Shown: positions 23,901 through 35,343, counted from the first letter of the stretch. The stretch: DNA of 64,000 nucleotides from Rhizopus sp. PT2906 (GCA_025529335.1 JAMYHX010000091.1:1-64000), one strand, 5' to 3'. The notes: generated by a model from the sequence alone, not told the origin. A program made the numbers and translations.

Positions 23901-26804
23901 ATGTCATATCTTGAAGGTCAACAGCTTCACCGGTCTTCTTCTGACCGAACCAGACCTTTTGGAAGTCAGCGTTCAAGCGCTTGATGATGTAGTCCTTCTT
24001 GGCCAAAAGAGCGGGAAGACGCTTTTCCTTAGGTAAGGAGAAGATGCTTTCGTCAAGTTCCTTCCAGAGACGAACACCGCGTGTAGCAACCTTGTGGATA
24101 GGTTCACCGAGTTCGGACAAGACGGTGATGATACCACCAGCAGGACCCTTATATGTCTTTTCCCAATCAGCATCATCTACACCGGCAGCATCAACCATGG
24201 CTTGTTTAGCAGCAGGAGAGGCCAAACCTTCCTTGGCAACCATCATACGAGAACCAAAGAGGATACCGTCGAAAGGCATAGGAGGATAGTCAAACTTGGT
24301 TGACCAATCACCAGTGATGTAAGGCAAGGTGTCATCAGCACCACCAAAACCGGAACCAGCAACGAGAACAATGTTGGGTTGACGACGGATAGCGGCATAG
24401 GTTTCAAGGATAGGTTGATGGACGTCCTCAAAACTGTGGTGACCACCAGCACGACCACCAGTCCATTGCATGATGATGGGCATAGTAGGGTTAGCAGCAG
24501 CGATGGCAATGACTTGACGGATGGTATCGACACTACCAGGCTTGAAAGCGATATGACGAAGACCAGCGGCTTGAAGGTTGGCGATGATTTCGTTGGCTAA
24601 TTCAAGAGAAGGAACACCAGCGGCAACACAGAGTCCTTCCATAGGTAAACCTTCTTTACGCATCACTTGAATCAAAGGATATTGGAATCCCCATTGACGG
24701 ACGTTCAAGAAGATGATGTTCAAGGTGATACCTTCACCAGCACGGGTGAGGTTCATGATCTTGTTAACCTTATCACGAAGTACGGTTTCATTAAAATGAC
24801 CACCACCAGCTAATTCAATGTGGTAACCAGCATTCATGACAGCAGAAACAAACTTTTCGTTGACAGTGGCAGGAGTCATACCAGCAACCATAAGTGGTGG
24901 CTTACCCAACAAGCGAGACATCTTGGTATCCACATGAATACGTCCATTGCTAGATATAAAATCAGTTACAGTTGATCATCATTATCATTATTATTATTTA
25001 CCTTGTGGTTTGCACCAACTTGGGTTGGAAGACCTTTGCCCAATTTTGAGAATAGGTGACAGAACGAATGTCAGAGTCAAAGAGATCGGCCTTGTATGAC
25101 AAATCTCTGTTGGCGCCTTCAAGAGCACCGGCCAACACGATTTGTACACCCGTACCTTCCTTATTACGGTAGGTCAAACCACCAATTCCGGATGTACCAC
25201 CAGGTCCAAAATCGATAATGTGTGTCAAGTCCTTGGCAGCAATCGCATTTTCCCAATGGACATGGCGTTCACAAATAAGTGAAAGTAATGATTTGGTGAG
25301 ATCGTCAGATTTACGAAGATCCTCGCCTGTATATAATCAACATGAGTACATTTTCGCACACTTCATCTTGTATAACTTACCAGAATCAGTAGCATAAATG
25401 GGGATCTTCAATTCACTAGCATTGAAACGAAGGTTATGCTTGTCGGCATCCTGCAAGATTATAGGAACAGCAGATTTCAAGTAAACACTGTGGAAAGGTG
25501 CTGTGATAGGTAAGAAGCGAGAAGAGAACTTGATCTTTCTCTGAGAGTAAGGTACACGAGATTGGTCAAGACCGGTAGGAGCCTTGAGCTTACGCAAGGT
25601 AAGGTTCAAACCGTACAAGGATTGAGGAGGACCGGTACAGACGAAGGAACGAGGACCGTTATGCAAAGTCACTTCGATTTGACGATCAGGAGCCAAGTGA
25701 CAGTTGGTTTCCTCAACGTGCTTCAGGACTTGGTTTTCACGCAACCCGGTAATGGCAAGCATAGGAGTAGGGTTGCCTTCATTGTTGTTGATTGAATCTT
25801 CCAAGACGGCAGGGTTTAAGGTAGTAGGAGGGAAAACTTGTTGAGCACGGGTACCAATCCAGAAGAGAAGACCCAATGCCTTTTCAGCATTGCGAACAAA
25901 TTCTTCCTCAGTGGATGATGCGGAAATAACGGCTGAACTGATGATACCTTGACTGTGACCAGTGGATCCTATGTTTCACAAATTACTATCTATTTTTTTT
26001 AAAAAAAAAATCAATGGATGGCTTACCAGCAAACAAGTCACGAATCTTGGCGGGAGTCCATTCGAGAACACGAATCATAACATAGTAATGAAGAATTTGA
26101 GTAAGACCGATCAATGGGAAGCTGACAGGTGCGGAAACAAAGTATTGAAGATCTGGTCTTGACTCTGGGTTATCTAACCAACGCATAATATCTAAACCTT
26201 TGGAATGAAGCACACTTGCTTCAGGACTGCGAGCATATTCACCGAGGACAATGGCCATACGTTCGACAAAAGGCTTGACGAGGCCCTGATAAGTTTCCCA
26301 AATATCGGCGAGTTCATCGAAATATTCCTCAATGTTACCTTGACCACCAAAGATAGCAAACAGTTTAGCGTCACCACGAGTAGCAGCTTCAAAGAGAGCA
26401 GACTTGGTAGGTGCAGCCTCTTCAGCTGATAAGACATTATATTCCTTGAGTACGACCAGAGCGTTATAGTAGGCTTGGATGACGATTTTCTTAGATTCGG
26501 ATGATGATAGAGAACGAGAGACAGCATGGACATCGTTGTTTTTAAGATATTGAGCACCGAAATCTACAAATAATGTCCGTGCGACAGGTAAAAATTGAGG
26601 TTCATTAGATGCACGGACTGTAGTGAAATATAAAAACTTGGCAGCGAGTTCGATTTGAGTGATTTCTTCTACATTATCGTTATCGACAGGGAACTCTTCT
26701 CTAAGTTGCTCAGCAAGAACCCAAATGTTGGCTGGGACGAGAACGGAAACCTCGGTTGTGTTTTGTTTGATAGATAAAGGACGAAGTACTTGTTGATTAT
26801 CCAT
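14989..26804 (-). CDS. fused beta-alpha type I fatty acid synthase
   Basis: One polypeptide that makes palmitoyl/stearoyl-CoA from acetyl- and malonyl-CoA in the cytosol. Exons 26027-26804, 25381-25968, 25002-25326, 17403-24949 and 14989-17348 keep phase and give 3,865 residues, about the sum of yeast Fas1 and Fas2. Order: acetyltransferase (GHSQG, nucleophile Ser about 265), enoyl reductase (from about 570, PPLMVAGMTPATV), hot-dog dehydratase (GDFNPIHVNPYFA about 1560), malonyl/palmitoyl transferase (GQGSQEQGMGM and GHSLGEYAAL, Ser about 1817), Ala/Pro linker, ACP (GGKSTLQNE, phosphopantetheine Ser about 2241), ketoreductase (LLTGAGKDSIGSEVL about 2650), ketosynthase (NACATSAVS, Cys about 3277) and a C-terminal phosphopantetheinyl transferase (GVGVDVE, WSAKEAVFKAI). 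All active-site motifs are intact. Codon bias is very strong. Separate FAS1/FAS2 genes as in yeast are excluded because no stop or start separates the halves. Confidence 0.96.
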
Positions 26805-27723
26805 GATTTATATTATATTAAACTATATCGAGTGTCAATAGATCACACTACGTAACAAGATCAATAGTATACCTTTGTTGATATGTGACAGAATATGTGT
26901 ATATAATGGTTGTATAATGATGTATATGTAGATTGGTTTATTGTACACAGAATCCTTTCTCTCTCTTCCTTAAGTTTTTCCCCAGATAAGTGAAGCAAGA
27001 GAAAAAAAAAGGGAAAAGTTTTTTGTTCTGTAGTAATGCTTTTAATCCCCCATCCAAGTTTGAAGGGGACTAAATTTGGGTAGCTGGTAGGGGCAGAGAT
27101 TGATTCGGAGTGGCACGGAATTGGCTGTATAATTGTATTATAAAACTGCATTTCACCCCAAAAACCAACTCATTATTTGTAACTCACCTGTCAAGGATTA
27201 AGACAGTAAAGGTTACACCGCTATTTTATCTCTAATCCCCCAAAATTGCATATCCGATTTTTATTGTTGTTTGAAGCTTATTCACCATAGTAACAAATTG
27301 AAACGGCGGTTGAAGGTTAAATATAAACAAAAAGAACTATAGTGGGGTCAATGGGATATACGCACGTCTTCTTTTCTCTCCATTGCTATCTTTTTTATTA
27401 TCATTATATGGTTCAATAAATCGGTTTTGAGGAAATAACAACTTATAATGTATTTGTGTATATGTGTATGTGTGTATTTGCATAGATCTGTTATGTATAC
27501 ATGTATATGTGTGTGTATATGTATCAGGGGATATGTCTAGATCTTTATGGATGTCTATTAATGTGGTTCCTACGTGGCAGTGTTATGAAAAGAAAAGTAA
27601 CAAGCCCCCAATGGTTAAACGATGGGCCATGAAAAAAAGATAAAGAGTTTACTTACGACAACTACTTCTTTTAATTTTTTTGGGGTTCGACCTTTTTTAT
27701 CCAATCAAAGCCAATAAATATCA
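26805..27723. other. FAS promoter region and TG-rich low-complexity DNA
   Basis: Upstream of the FAS start. It carries a purine-rich stretch near 26995-27020 and a TG/TATG-rich tract at about 27446-27525. No sterol-type element or other named site could be called with confidence. No coding frame is supported. Confidence 0.4.
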
Positions 27724-28261
27724 ATGAGCCTAAAAAATGAAAAATCGGCCCACTTTTATGACAAGATGAAATACAGTATGAATTTCCAACTCTATGTCGA
27801 TACTCGCAAAGAAGCTTATGATGACAGCTTATCGGACGAATATTTCGAATCATCCTTTGTAGTATACAGTAAACTGGTTGATTTTGTTGCAGCCAATTCA
27901 GTGATAACATTCGATAAACCTGATATCAAAAAACGAAGAAATGCCTGACGCACCTAAACTTCCTCAAAGAAAGTATGCCCCTACAAGTGTATCTAAAATA
28001 TGGCGAAGCCAATATAGCAAAGTTTTTTTTTCAACTTATTACTAAAAAAGGGACAAGTGTTCCTAAGGCAATTAAGATTACGAATATACCTAGAATCACA
28101 GCCTACGAGATAAGAAAAAAGCATGGAATCAAAGTGACGAAACTGTGCCCCCCCCCCTCAAGCTGTATTAAAAGGGAATCAGGATAATTTGGCAAGAAAC
28201 ACGAAACTAGGCGAAAAGTATACATTTTATCTAATTAACATTTACAGTTTAACAAAACGAT
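27724..28261 (+). pseudogene. truncated Tc1/mariner-like transposase remnant
   Basis: Looks like the N-terminal part of a mucoralean Tc1/mariner-type transposase. A first block (27724-27948) has a stop, and in another frame 27975-28187 reads FFFQLITKKGTSVPKAIKI followed by NIPRITAYEIRKKHGIKV, the pattern of a helix-turn-helix that precedes the DDE domain. After a stop and a C9 run, ARNTKLGEKYTFYLINIY resembles the next linker. No DDE catalytic domain follows: the homology ends near 28260, so the copy is 3'-truncated and frameshifted. No inverted repeats were found by eye. Confidence 0.45.
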
Positions 28262-28571
28262 GTGCCTTTTTCCACTGGCAGAAGTAAGCCGTATTCCGTA
28301 CCCTTCACTAACTTCTCAATCTTTGAATCAATCCATTCTTTCAATAAACTCATTTCAGTGCTGGCACCATCCATGATTCTACTGATCACGTTGTCGTCGT
28401 GTCTTGCTTCATTCTTTGGACAGAAGAATGCACTTCCTCCACTGTTTCTTCAATTGCCAAACAAAATAACCCACTGTCAATATATTTTTGGGCATCATTC
28501 CTATCATTTGGTATTTTGAACTTGAAAAACTTCTTTAAAGCATATATTATTATAAAATACGGTAAAAACAA
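28262..28571 (-). pseudogene. frameshifted coding remnant, unknown
   Basis: On the minus strand two protein-like blocks, DAQKYIDSGLFCLAIEETV and then SRIMDGASTEMSLLKEWIDS with KLVKGTEYGLLLPVEKG, are joined by a single-base frame change near 28395. The family is not recognised. It sits between the transposase remnant and the 3' end of the alcohol dehydrogenase gene, so it may be cargo or an older gene broken by insertion. Confidence 0.3.
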
Positions 28572-28585
28572 CTTTATTCACAGGT

Positions 28586-29952
28586 TTATGCATTATTAAT
28601 GTAGCTTAAAGAAGGTGTTCCTGGCATAGGTGGGTTACTGAACTTTGTTTCGATAAAGACCTTCATCATGGCATCTTCCTTGGTATCAAAGCGGCGATAT
28701 ACTTCGACAATATCATCCAACTTGAAGCGATGAGTTAAGATGGCTATAGGATCAAACTCACCCTTTGAAATATGATCCAAACATGTATCCCAGTAGCCTT
28801 GAATAGGTGCTTGACCACAGCCAACTAAACGAATACCCTTTTCCATAATTGCACCAATCAGCACATGGTTAGAATAGGCAGCATAATCAGCAATCAGCGC
28901 CACAGTACCAAACTTCTTTGTAGAGCGAATCGCTTCGTTCAACACCTCACTGCTATCTGTTTCTAAGCCCACGGCACGTTCGACCTTGTGCAAGAGACTC
29001 TTTGTGTAGCGGAAACCAGCACAATCAATAGCACGATCTAGACCCTTGGGCTCAAGTTCCAAAATTTTAGAGACAACGTCTGTTTCCTTGTCAAAGTTGA
29101 TCGTTTCTACTCCCCAGCGTTCTTTGGCAATTTGGAGACGAGCTGGCACATTATCTACTGCAATGATACGCTTGGCTTTGAACACATTACGCAGCCACTG
29201 ACAGACATTGAGACCAATTGGACCAAGGCCCCAAACACCAACAACCTCACCTTCCTTGCAGCCAGCATCATACACTGCATGATATGAAGTAGGGATAATG
29301 TCAGATAGGTAAATAGCCTGTTCATCTTTTATATTATCAGGCACCTTCAAAACATTTGTATTGCCGAATAAGATACGACAATACTCAGCTTGAGCCCCCG
29401 AGAATCCTCCCAAGAAATGAGAATAACCTAAAACACCAGAGATACGTTGGCCATAAAGCTTCTCCATAACAGAACTGTTGTTGGCGCTTTCACAGCTGGT
29501 ATAAAGTTTCTGTGCACAGTAATCGCATTTGCCACAGGCAATATTGAAGGCAGTAACCACTCGGTCACCGGGTTTGACCTTGGTTACCTTGGGTCCAATC
29601 TTTTCGACAACACCGATACATTCATGACCTAATACCTCTCCCTCTTTCAGCTGCATCAATTCACCGTGATAAAGATGCAAGTCAGATCCACAGACTAAAG
29701 ATAAGAATGTAAGAGCATGTTTAAAGATATCAGTTTTCCATTACCTGTGCTTCCTGTTACTTTAATGATCACATCCTCATCGTCAGTAATTTCTGGCTTG
29801 GGAACCTTTCTTAATTCAAGCTTTCGTTTGCCAGTCCAACAGCAAGCAAGCATCTCGGTGTCAGATGTTCTTTGTTTATCTTCATTGGCAACCTTGACGG
29901 GAACTTCGCCCATATTTGTTTGTGCGAGATTTGCTGCAACGTTTGTAGCCAT
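28586..29952 (-). CDS. zinc-dependent medium-chain alcohol dehydrogenase
   Basis: NAD(P)-linked oxidoreductase of the GroES-like ADH superfamily, nearest in style to formaldehyde- and alcohol-dehydrogenases with a long insert. Exons 29745-29952 and 28586-29694 give 438 residues. The catalytic zinc Cys is at the exon join (VCGSDLHLYHGE, about residue 71), with GHECIGVV supplying His/Glu. The structural zinc loop is complete with four Cys (CGKCDYCAQKLYTSC). The nucleotide fold shows GVWGLGPIGLNV. An extra segment around LLHKVERAVGLETDSSEVL is typical of the formaldehyde-dehydrogenase-like branch. The ATG at 29952 fits the GroES start. An upstream extension would begin at a non-ATG codon in a poly-Lys stretch. 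Substrate is not known. Confidence 0.9.
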
Positions 29953-30840
29953 ATTGTGTCTTTCTTTTTTTTTTTTTCCTTTTCTCATTCCACTTTCTTC
30001 GCCCCCTCTTTATAGTAGTTGTATTGAAGAAAGAACTATACGAAATAATGACGAAAGGCACCAAGCAACTTGATGAAAATAGCTATCGAATGAGGATGAA
30101 TAATAATAAGCGTCTTACGACTTACGAATATATGACGATAAATCAACCTGACTAGTACTGAAAGATTAAGGACGTGTAATGAGCCCCTTTTTTATTGTTG
30201 CTGTCATCCTGACGCGCAATCATGTATTTTGTTGACAGAAATTTTATTTATTTAACCATCATGATTTCGACTCATTTTTTTTTAGATGTATGGCAAGTTT
30301 GCATTTCATTCACGAAATATGTACCAATAAATCTGATGTAATCTATTGGACCATCCTTACTGCTTTTGGTATTTCTCATAAAAGGAAAATAAAAAATCGA
30401 GATATGATCTTGGAATTATCATTGAGGGTATTTTATTCTTAATTCTTTCTCTTTTTCTCTTCTTCTGTTTATATGCGCAATTGTAATAATTTGAAAAGAA
30501 CAAGCACCCGATATCCTTCTTGCTGAGCCCCACTTTAGATTTTTCTAAGTTGACGGAGTTTTCTATTGTTATCCCTAAAATGGAAGTTTCTTTGTAGAAT
30601 AAGCTTAAAAAATCTAAAGGATATGTCATGTGTTACTTATGCAGCCATGTCTATTTGCAACGAATTAGGACAACGTTGGAGAATAGATGAGAAATCTTTT
30701 TTTTTTTCATGCTTAAAATTATTGAAACATTTCAAGGATAAACTTTTTTTTATAGCAGCTGGGGTTTCTATTTGTTTACTTCTTTTTTTTTTTTTTCTTC
30801 CTTTTCTCTGTTGTTATTATAGAAAGTGTGTGTGTGGTCA
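29953..30840. other. intergenic between divergently transcribed ADH and RING genes
   Basis: A shared promoter region with a pyrimidine run right before each start. Frames at 30566-30844 (plus) and 30357-30629 (minus) show no family motif and are T-run driven. No RNA gene is seen. Confidence 0.4.
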
Positions 30841-31665
30841 ATGAAGATATATTTACTACTATTGTTGCTTTTAGTATCTATACATGATACTATAGCAGAT
30901 TTGCCAAACCCAATATTCTCAGAGTTGGCATTTATTGTAAACACAACAGATATCAGCAGCATGTACAATATTATCTATTCAACAGCTATTTCAGTAAGCT
31001 CTCAAGACTTTCAAGCTGTTCGATTGACTTTAAGAGAATATACACCCACTAATGTAAGCATACACTATTGCACATCATGTGTTTCTTATACTTTAATTTA
31101 GAGAGTATTACTCAATTTTGGATATGGTTGTCAAAATACAACAATAAACAATATTCACGAAATGAATAATAATATCACAAACATTACAGCAATTCAAAAT
31201 ATGGAAACCATCGCTCTAGTCAAAAGAGGTGTTTGTAATTGGAGTGAAAAGATATCAGTTATAAACAGCTTATCAGATACAAACTATCTAAATACTACAG
31301 CTGCATTCATCTATGACAATCAAACTTATGACGATATTATCATAAAAACTACACTTTATCAAACTCCAAACACCTTTCCTACTTATTCTACACCACTTCC
31401 TGTTGAAAGATCTGCACTAAACATGACAGACAATGACTTGACCGAATCCAGAATAGGCGTTTACTTTATTCCTTACAAGTATGGAAGTTCACTTAAATCT
31501 AAACTCAACAGTACATATGATCCCACAAATCCAACCATTCGAACACTTTGGTCCGTTACGGCATATTTCCCTCAAGATAACCCTTCAGAAGGGTTTATTG
31601 GTACCATCAGGGGTTATTTGGCGTACATCATAGCCCTTGTTGCTGTATTCTTGATAGGTATGATT

Positions 31666-31709
<44 letters not shown>

Positions 31710-32479
31710 AGATAGGCTAAAGTTGCTTTATCTATAAAAAGGTATCATCTTTTTACGCTGGTGGAGAATACGTCGATTGAGAGATGAAGTCCCTAATGAT
31801 CCAAATGATACCAACGCAATTCATCTATCACAAAGAGTCCAACAACCAGATCCTCTTCCCGTCGACATCGTGAATGCTTTACCTATAAAACTGTACGAAC
31901 CAGGAATATCAAAAAATATCAACTGCGCGATATGTTTGGACGATTTTGCCCCGGGAAAAAGTGATGTTCGTATCCTACCTTGTGGTCATGGATTCTGCGT
32001 GTTGTGCATTGGTAAGATGAAAGTTTTTTTTTGTGTGTGTATGCGTGTAATTCATTACTTTGTTTATTGTAGATCCATGGCTAACGCAGAAATCGACAGT
32101 GTGCCCGATCTGCAAGTGGGATTGCCTACCAACTGATTTGCGACAGGAAAGAGAAGCTCAAGGAAGTACAAATCATAGTGATGCTAGTAATTCAGATGCC
32201 CAAGTTATCAATATGGAACCAACAGTCCCTGAAGATTCCATGCCAACGGTTACACAACCAAATGTGAACCATGAAATTCATGAGGCTAGTCCCCCTGTGG
32301 AAACAGATCAAACAGTAGATAGTCACACTATAGATACAGCCCGTTCGATATCATCTAGAGAAGATGAAGGGCATGAACTTGCTTCTATCAATGAGAAACC
32401 AAATGAACCGGATGAGACCAATTCACCTAACCAGCCTCAGGACAAAAGCACTTTCTCAAATACTACTACACAGCCGTAA
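30841..32479 (+). CDS. PA-TM-RING ubiquitin ligase
   Basis: Membrane-bound E3 ubiquitin ligase of the RNF13/RNF167 type, probably in endosome/vacuole membranes. Exons 30841-31053, 31102-31657, 31742-32011 and 32073-32479 give 481 residues. Residues 1-20 are a signal peptide. About 25-230 is a lumenal protease-associated domain with many N-glycosylation sequons and ALVKRGVCNW. About 240-262 is one membrane helix (AYIIALVAVFLIGIIF). The RING begins at Cys318: CAICLDDF, ILPCGHGFC, VLCIDPWL, CPICKWD. The fifth ligand is Cys (CGHGFC) where most PA-TM-RING proteins have His. The last about 110 residues are a Pro/Thr/Glu/Ser-rich tail. Intron 2 holds a 35-base poly(A) run just before its acceptor. 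Confidence 0.88.
31664..31707. repeat. T9-A35 homopolymer tract inside an intron
   Basis: Nine T followed by 35 A in the second intron of the PA-TM-RING gene. The exact length is the kind of value sequencing often gets wrong. Confidence 0.85.
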
Positions 32480-32643
32480 TCAAATCGTGATGTAAATAAG
32501 TATGACACTAGGCTGGCTATACTTGTGTTTATGCTTGTGTATTATATATAATTTATTTACTTACTACTCATAATATTATTATTGTATAATAAACTATTTG
32601 TGTTCTGTTTTGCATAGACAAAGAACAGCAGTAAAGGAACAGT

Positions 32644-33743
32644 ATGTTGTTGCAGATACTAAATTGGGTAACTGTTATTCTCCACAAATACGGTAGATCT
32701 ATCTATTCAGCTTGGTATTTGCTTTTCTCCTCTCTCTCTCTCTTTTTTTGTCTGACAGTAAACAATATATTACACATGCAACAGGATATATACCAAGGAC
32801 AGATACCTCCAGCCGGATATGTGGATACTCCGAATATATACAGGATATGTGGGAAGTTCCATGTTGGCTATTCAGGCCCAGTTGCATGTGTTCTTTGGAT
32901 TGTAAGATAAACACAAAAATATGGCAAACCCTCTCTCACTGACTATCACAATGTAGGTAATCAATTTATATGCTGCTGTTTTATCGTTTCAAGGCAGGAG
33001 TCGTAAATATGATATAAGAGCGTGTATATATATATATATATATCTGAATTTGACTTGAACTTGATGATAGCTATCTACTCTTATCTGAATTCGACAGCCT
33101 TATTCATCCAAGGCGTAGTATGCGTGATATTTGTTCTATCAGCACTTGTCTCGTTGTATATTTTTTCTGTGGTAAGAGAAAAATGCAAAAGGATATCCTG
33201 ATGATAAACAGTGGGAATATTTAGGGCATACCAGAAGCATTAAAAATATCACACAGGATGACATGGACTATTGTGATTGTATTCCTGATAGACTACTTTG
33301 CAAACATGGTAGTATTTGGTGTGCAAAAGAATCAGTTTAATGGATGGTGTATAAGTAAGGCTAGAAAAAGCGCTGATGAATCATTATCTATTGTTCAAGC
33401 AGATGGGTCAAACTTGCAAGTATTATATTCACCTACAGTATCAGGCTCAGATCTTTATAATTGCACACGTCTATGGGAAAACGAACTAAAATTTGGAGTT
33501 GTCATATTTGTTATACTATTCGTATTCTATGTAATGATGGATATTGTATAGACAAGCAAAAAACTAACGATGCTTCCTTAGGTTCATATCGCATTCTGCT
33601 TTTGGAACTTCACTCAAGAGAAGTTATTGATTAGAGCTGAAATGATGAGATATCACTTCAGTAATCCTTATGTGAACACTACAATTAATCCTATGCATAT
33701 GCTGAGCAACATGAAACCTTCCAAAAATAAAACTCCCTTATAA
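32644..33743 (+). CDS. multipass membrane protein of unknown function
   Basis: Exons 32644-32901, 32957-33002, 33098-33171, 33225-33530 and 33582-33743 join in frame to 281 residues. Four hydrophobic spans are visible: YSAWYLLFSSLSLFFCLTV (about 20-40), VACVLWIVINLYAAVL (about 80-98), VVCVIFVLSALVSLYIFSV (about 107-126) and VIFVILFVFYV (about 218-230). WTIVIVFLIDYFANMVVF (about 138-155) may be a fifth. A loop after it holds Cys residues (GWCISK, YNCTRLW). The tail has VHIAFCFWNFTQEKL and ends basic. All four introns preserve phase, so I consider the gene real although I do not recognise the family. It lies between the RING ligase and the copper-fist gene on the same strand. A (TA)n tract lies in intron 2. 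Confidence 0.62.
33025..33043. repeat. (TA)n microsatellite in an intron
   Basis: Pure TA repeat inside the second intron of the multipass membrane protein gene. Confidence 0.8.
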
Positions 33744-33772
33744 TTCTTTTCTTTTCTTTCTTTTCTTTCTTT

Positions 33773-34331
33773 ATGGCTTTACTGATCAATGGAGAAAAGC
33801 ATGCTTGGTAAGCAATATGAATAAATAATGATTGAATAACTTATGCAATCTAGTGCTTCTTGTATAAGAGGACATCGGGTTAAAAAATGCAATCATACAG
33901 ATAGACAGCTATTTCCTGTTCTTAAAAGAGGCAGACAAATTTCACAATGTACTCATTGTCGAGATTTAAGGAAAACAAAACAGATCCACATCAAGTGTAC
34001 TTGTGCAGTCTCTAGCGGTAATGTACATGAAAAAGAAATCGGATATTCTATTGCTAACCACGCTTGTTATATAGCGCCTAATCCCATTACAGGTTGTCTT
34101 TGTGAAGTCATTCTCACTTGTAGTTGTGTATCTCAGCATCACCAAGATATTAAAGAAGACCAAAATGAAGGCAAAAATATAGAAATATCTTCTTCAGACG
34201 AACATTCTACAGACTTACGCATCGCTACTCACTATAGCCAGCATATCAATTCTGAAGTTAACAATCAAGCGTTAGTGGATAATGATTTATTGAACTTTTT
34301 AATTAATGACTTGGACAAGCATATCAACTAA
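33773..34331 (+). CDS. copper-fist DNA-binding regulator
   Basis: Transcription factor with a copper-fist domain (Ace1/Mac1/Cuf1 family), predicted to switch metal-homeostasis genes in the nucleus. Exon 1 (33773-33807) encodes only MALLINGEKHAC, and a 46-nt intron leads to exon 2 (33854-34331), giving 170 residues. Zinc ligands C12, C15, C24 and H26 are all present, followed by the RGR minor-groove motif (KRGRQISQC). Cysteines then cluster as CTHC, CTC, CLC and CSC, which in this family form a copper-binding surface. The C-terminal 60 residues are acidic and Ser-rich, suited to activation. It is shorter than Ace1 (225 residues). Starting at the in-frame ATG in the intron would lose C12. Confidence 0.9.
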
Positions 34332-34389
34332 AGCCACAGGAATAAGAAATAACGGGGGAAAAGTACGCCTAAATATCCCTGAAAGAGCA

Positions 34390-35343
34390 AAAGATTGCTT
34401 TGAGAGATGGGCTGTAGAAGTTATCCTGGCCATGCCAAAAAGAAGATAGATTTATGCAAAGTGTTGAAATGATTTTTTCTTATGATGTCAAGACGCCTTG
34501 TATAATTGTTTCATATCGCCAATAGAAATGTACTATCACAGCAAAATGTATACAATCCCATTGCCGTTGCCAATTCATGGTTTTACTGAAAATTAGTATG
34601 TTAAATAGAGATATTGTTTAAGCGATTAATAAACTGATATTTGAGTGTCGAATTACGTATAAACAGATTTTACTTTCGATTATTGACGAAGGAATATGCA
34701 TATCTTTTGCTTTCTCAATCCTCCTAAAATGACATTTTAAGATACAAGAGAACGCATATAAGAGTCGCAGTGACCAACATGAGCTTAAATCCAAGGGCTA
34801 CAGTGCCTACATTGGTGATGGTCTCAATAACAGCTACACCTTTGGATTTATGCCCCCGCGGCAGAAGAATCTTCTCTTAAATTCGTCTTACTTCTGCTTA
34901 GATGTTACCCACAAGGCAACAAATGTTGATCGTTGCCTTTTATACATCATTGCTGTTAGGCATTCATTTACAGGCACAGGCTGTCTAGTTGCTTTTGTTT
35001 TACAAAGAGTCATTCTGCAAGGCCTATTATTAAACTTCTATCTTTTGTAAAAAGCCAAATTCAGGTAGATACTCAGAAAATAACGATTAATGTCTCTAGC
35101 ATTTAGCTAAGTGCAGTTTAAGCCGTGTGTCCAGAAGCTCACATAACATGGTGTGTCTTTCGCGTCGCTAGTGCCTGGATGGCAAAAATCAAAGAGTCTA
35201 TCAAAACAGGCAATAGCCATCAAGATTCCACTGAGCCCAAAAAAGCTATCACAAGATTAAAGCTGTTAATGTGTGAAAGAAATGCAGCAGAATTTAACAG
35301 AAAGCGGCAATCGTTTCTTCTTGACTTTGGGTCGTACACATAG
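34390..35343 (+). pseudogene. decayed MULE-type transposase remnant
   Basis: Fragments of a Mutator-like transposase. From about 34780 the plus strand reads HELKSKGYSAYIGDG, then YFCLDVTHKATNVDRCLLY and AVRHSFTGTGCLVAFVL, which matches the strand carrying the first catalytic Asp of MULE transposases (LDxTHxT) and the following TGxGxPVA strand. After several stops and a gap, CPEAHITWCVFRVASAWMAK with IKESI at 35125-35240 resembles the part with the next acidic residue. GCRSYPGHAKKK near 34410 could be the N-terminal zinc segment. The third catalytic Glu and the SWIM finger are missing. No terminal inverted repeats were found by eye. Confidence 0.5.

Noticed and set aside
21895..24036. 713-codon open frame on the plus strand opposite FAS
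   Set aside because: It is the mirror of the strongly codon-biased FAS frame: with few TTA, CTA and TCA codons on the coding strand, the opposite frame lacks stops. It has low-complexity content and no domains.
28386..28571. treating the minus-strand block next to ADH as an extra ADH exon
   Set aside because: The ADH frame ends in a proper stop at 28586 after a complete domain; the block has unrelated content and a frameshift.
14989..29952. a biosynthetic gene cluster built on FAS, ADH and neighbours
   Set aside because: FAS is the housekeeping synthase with all domains; neighbours are unrelated, and there is no polyketide or peptide synthase, P450 or dedicated transporter.
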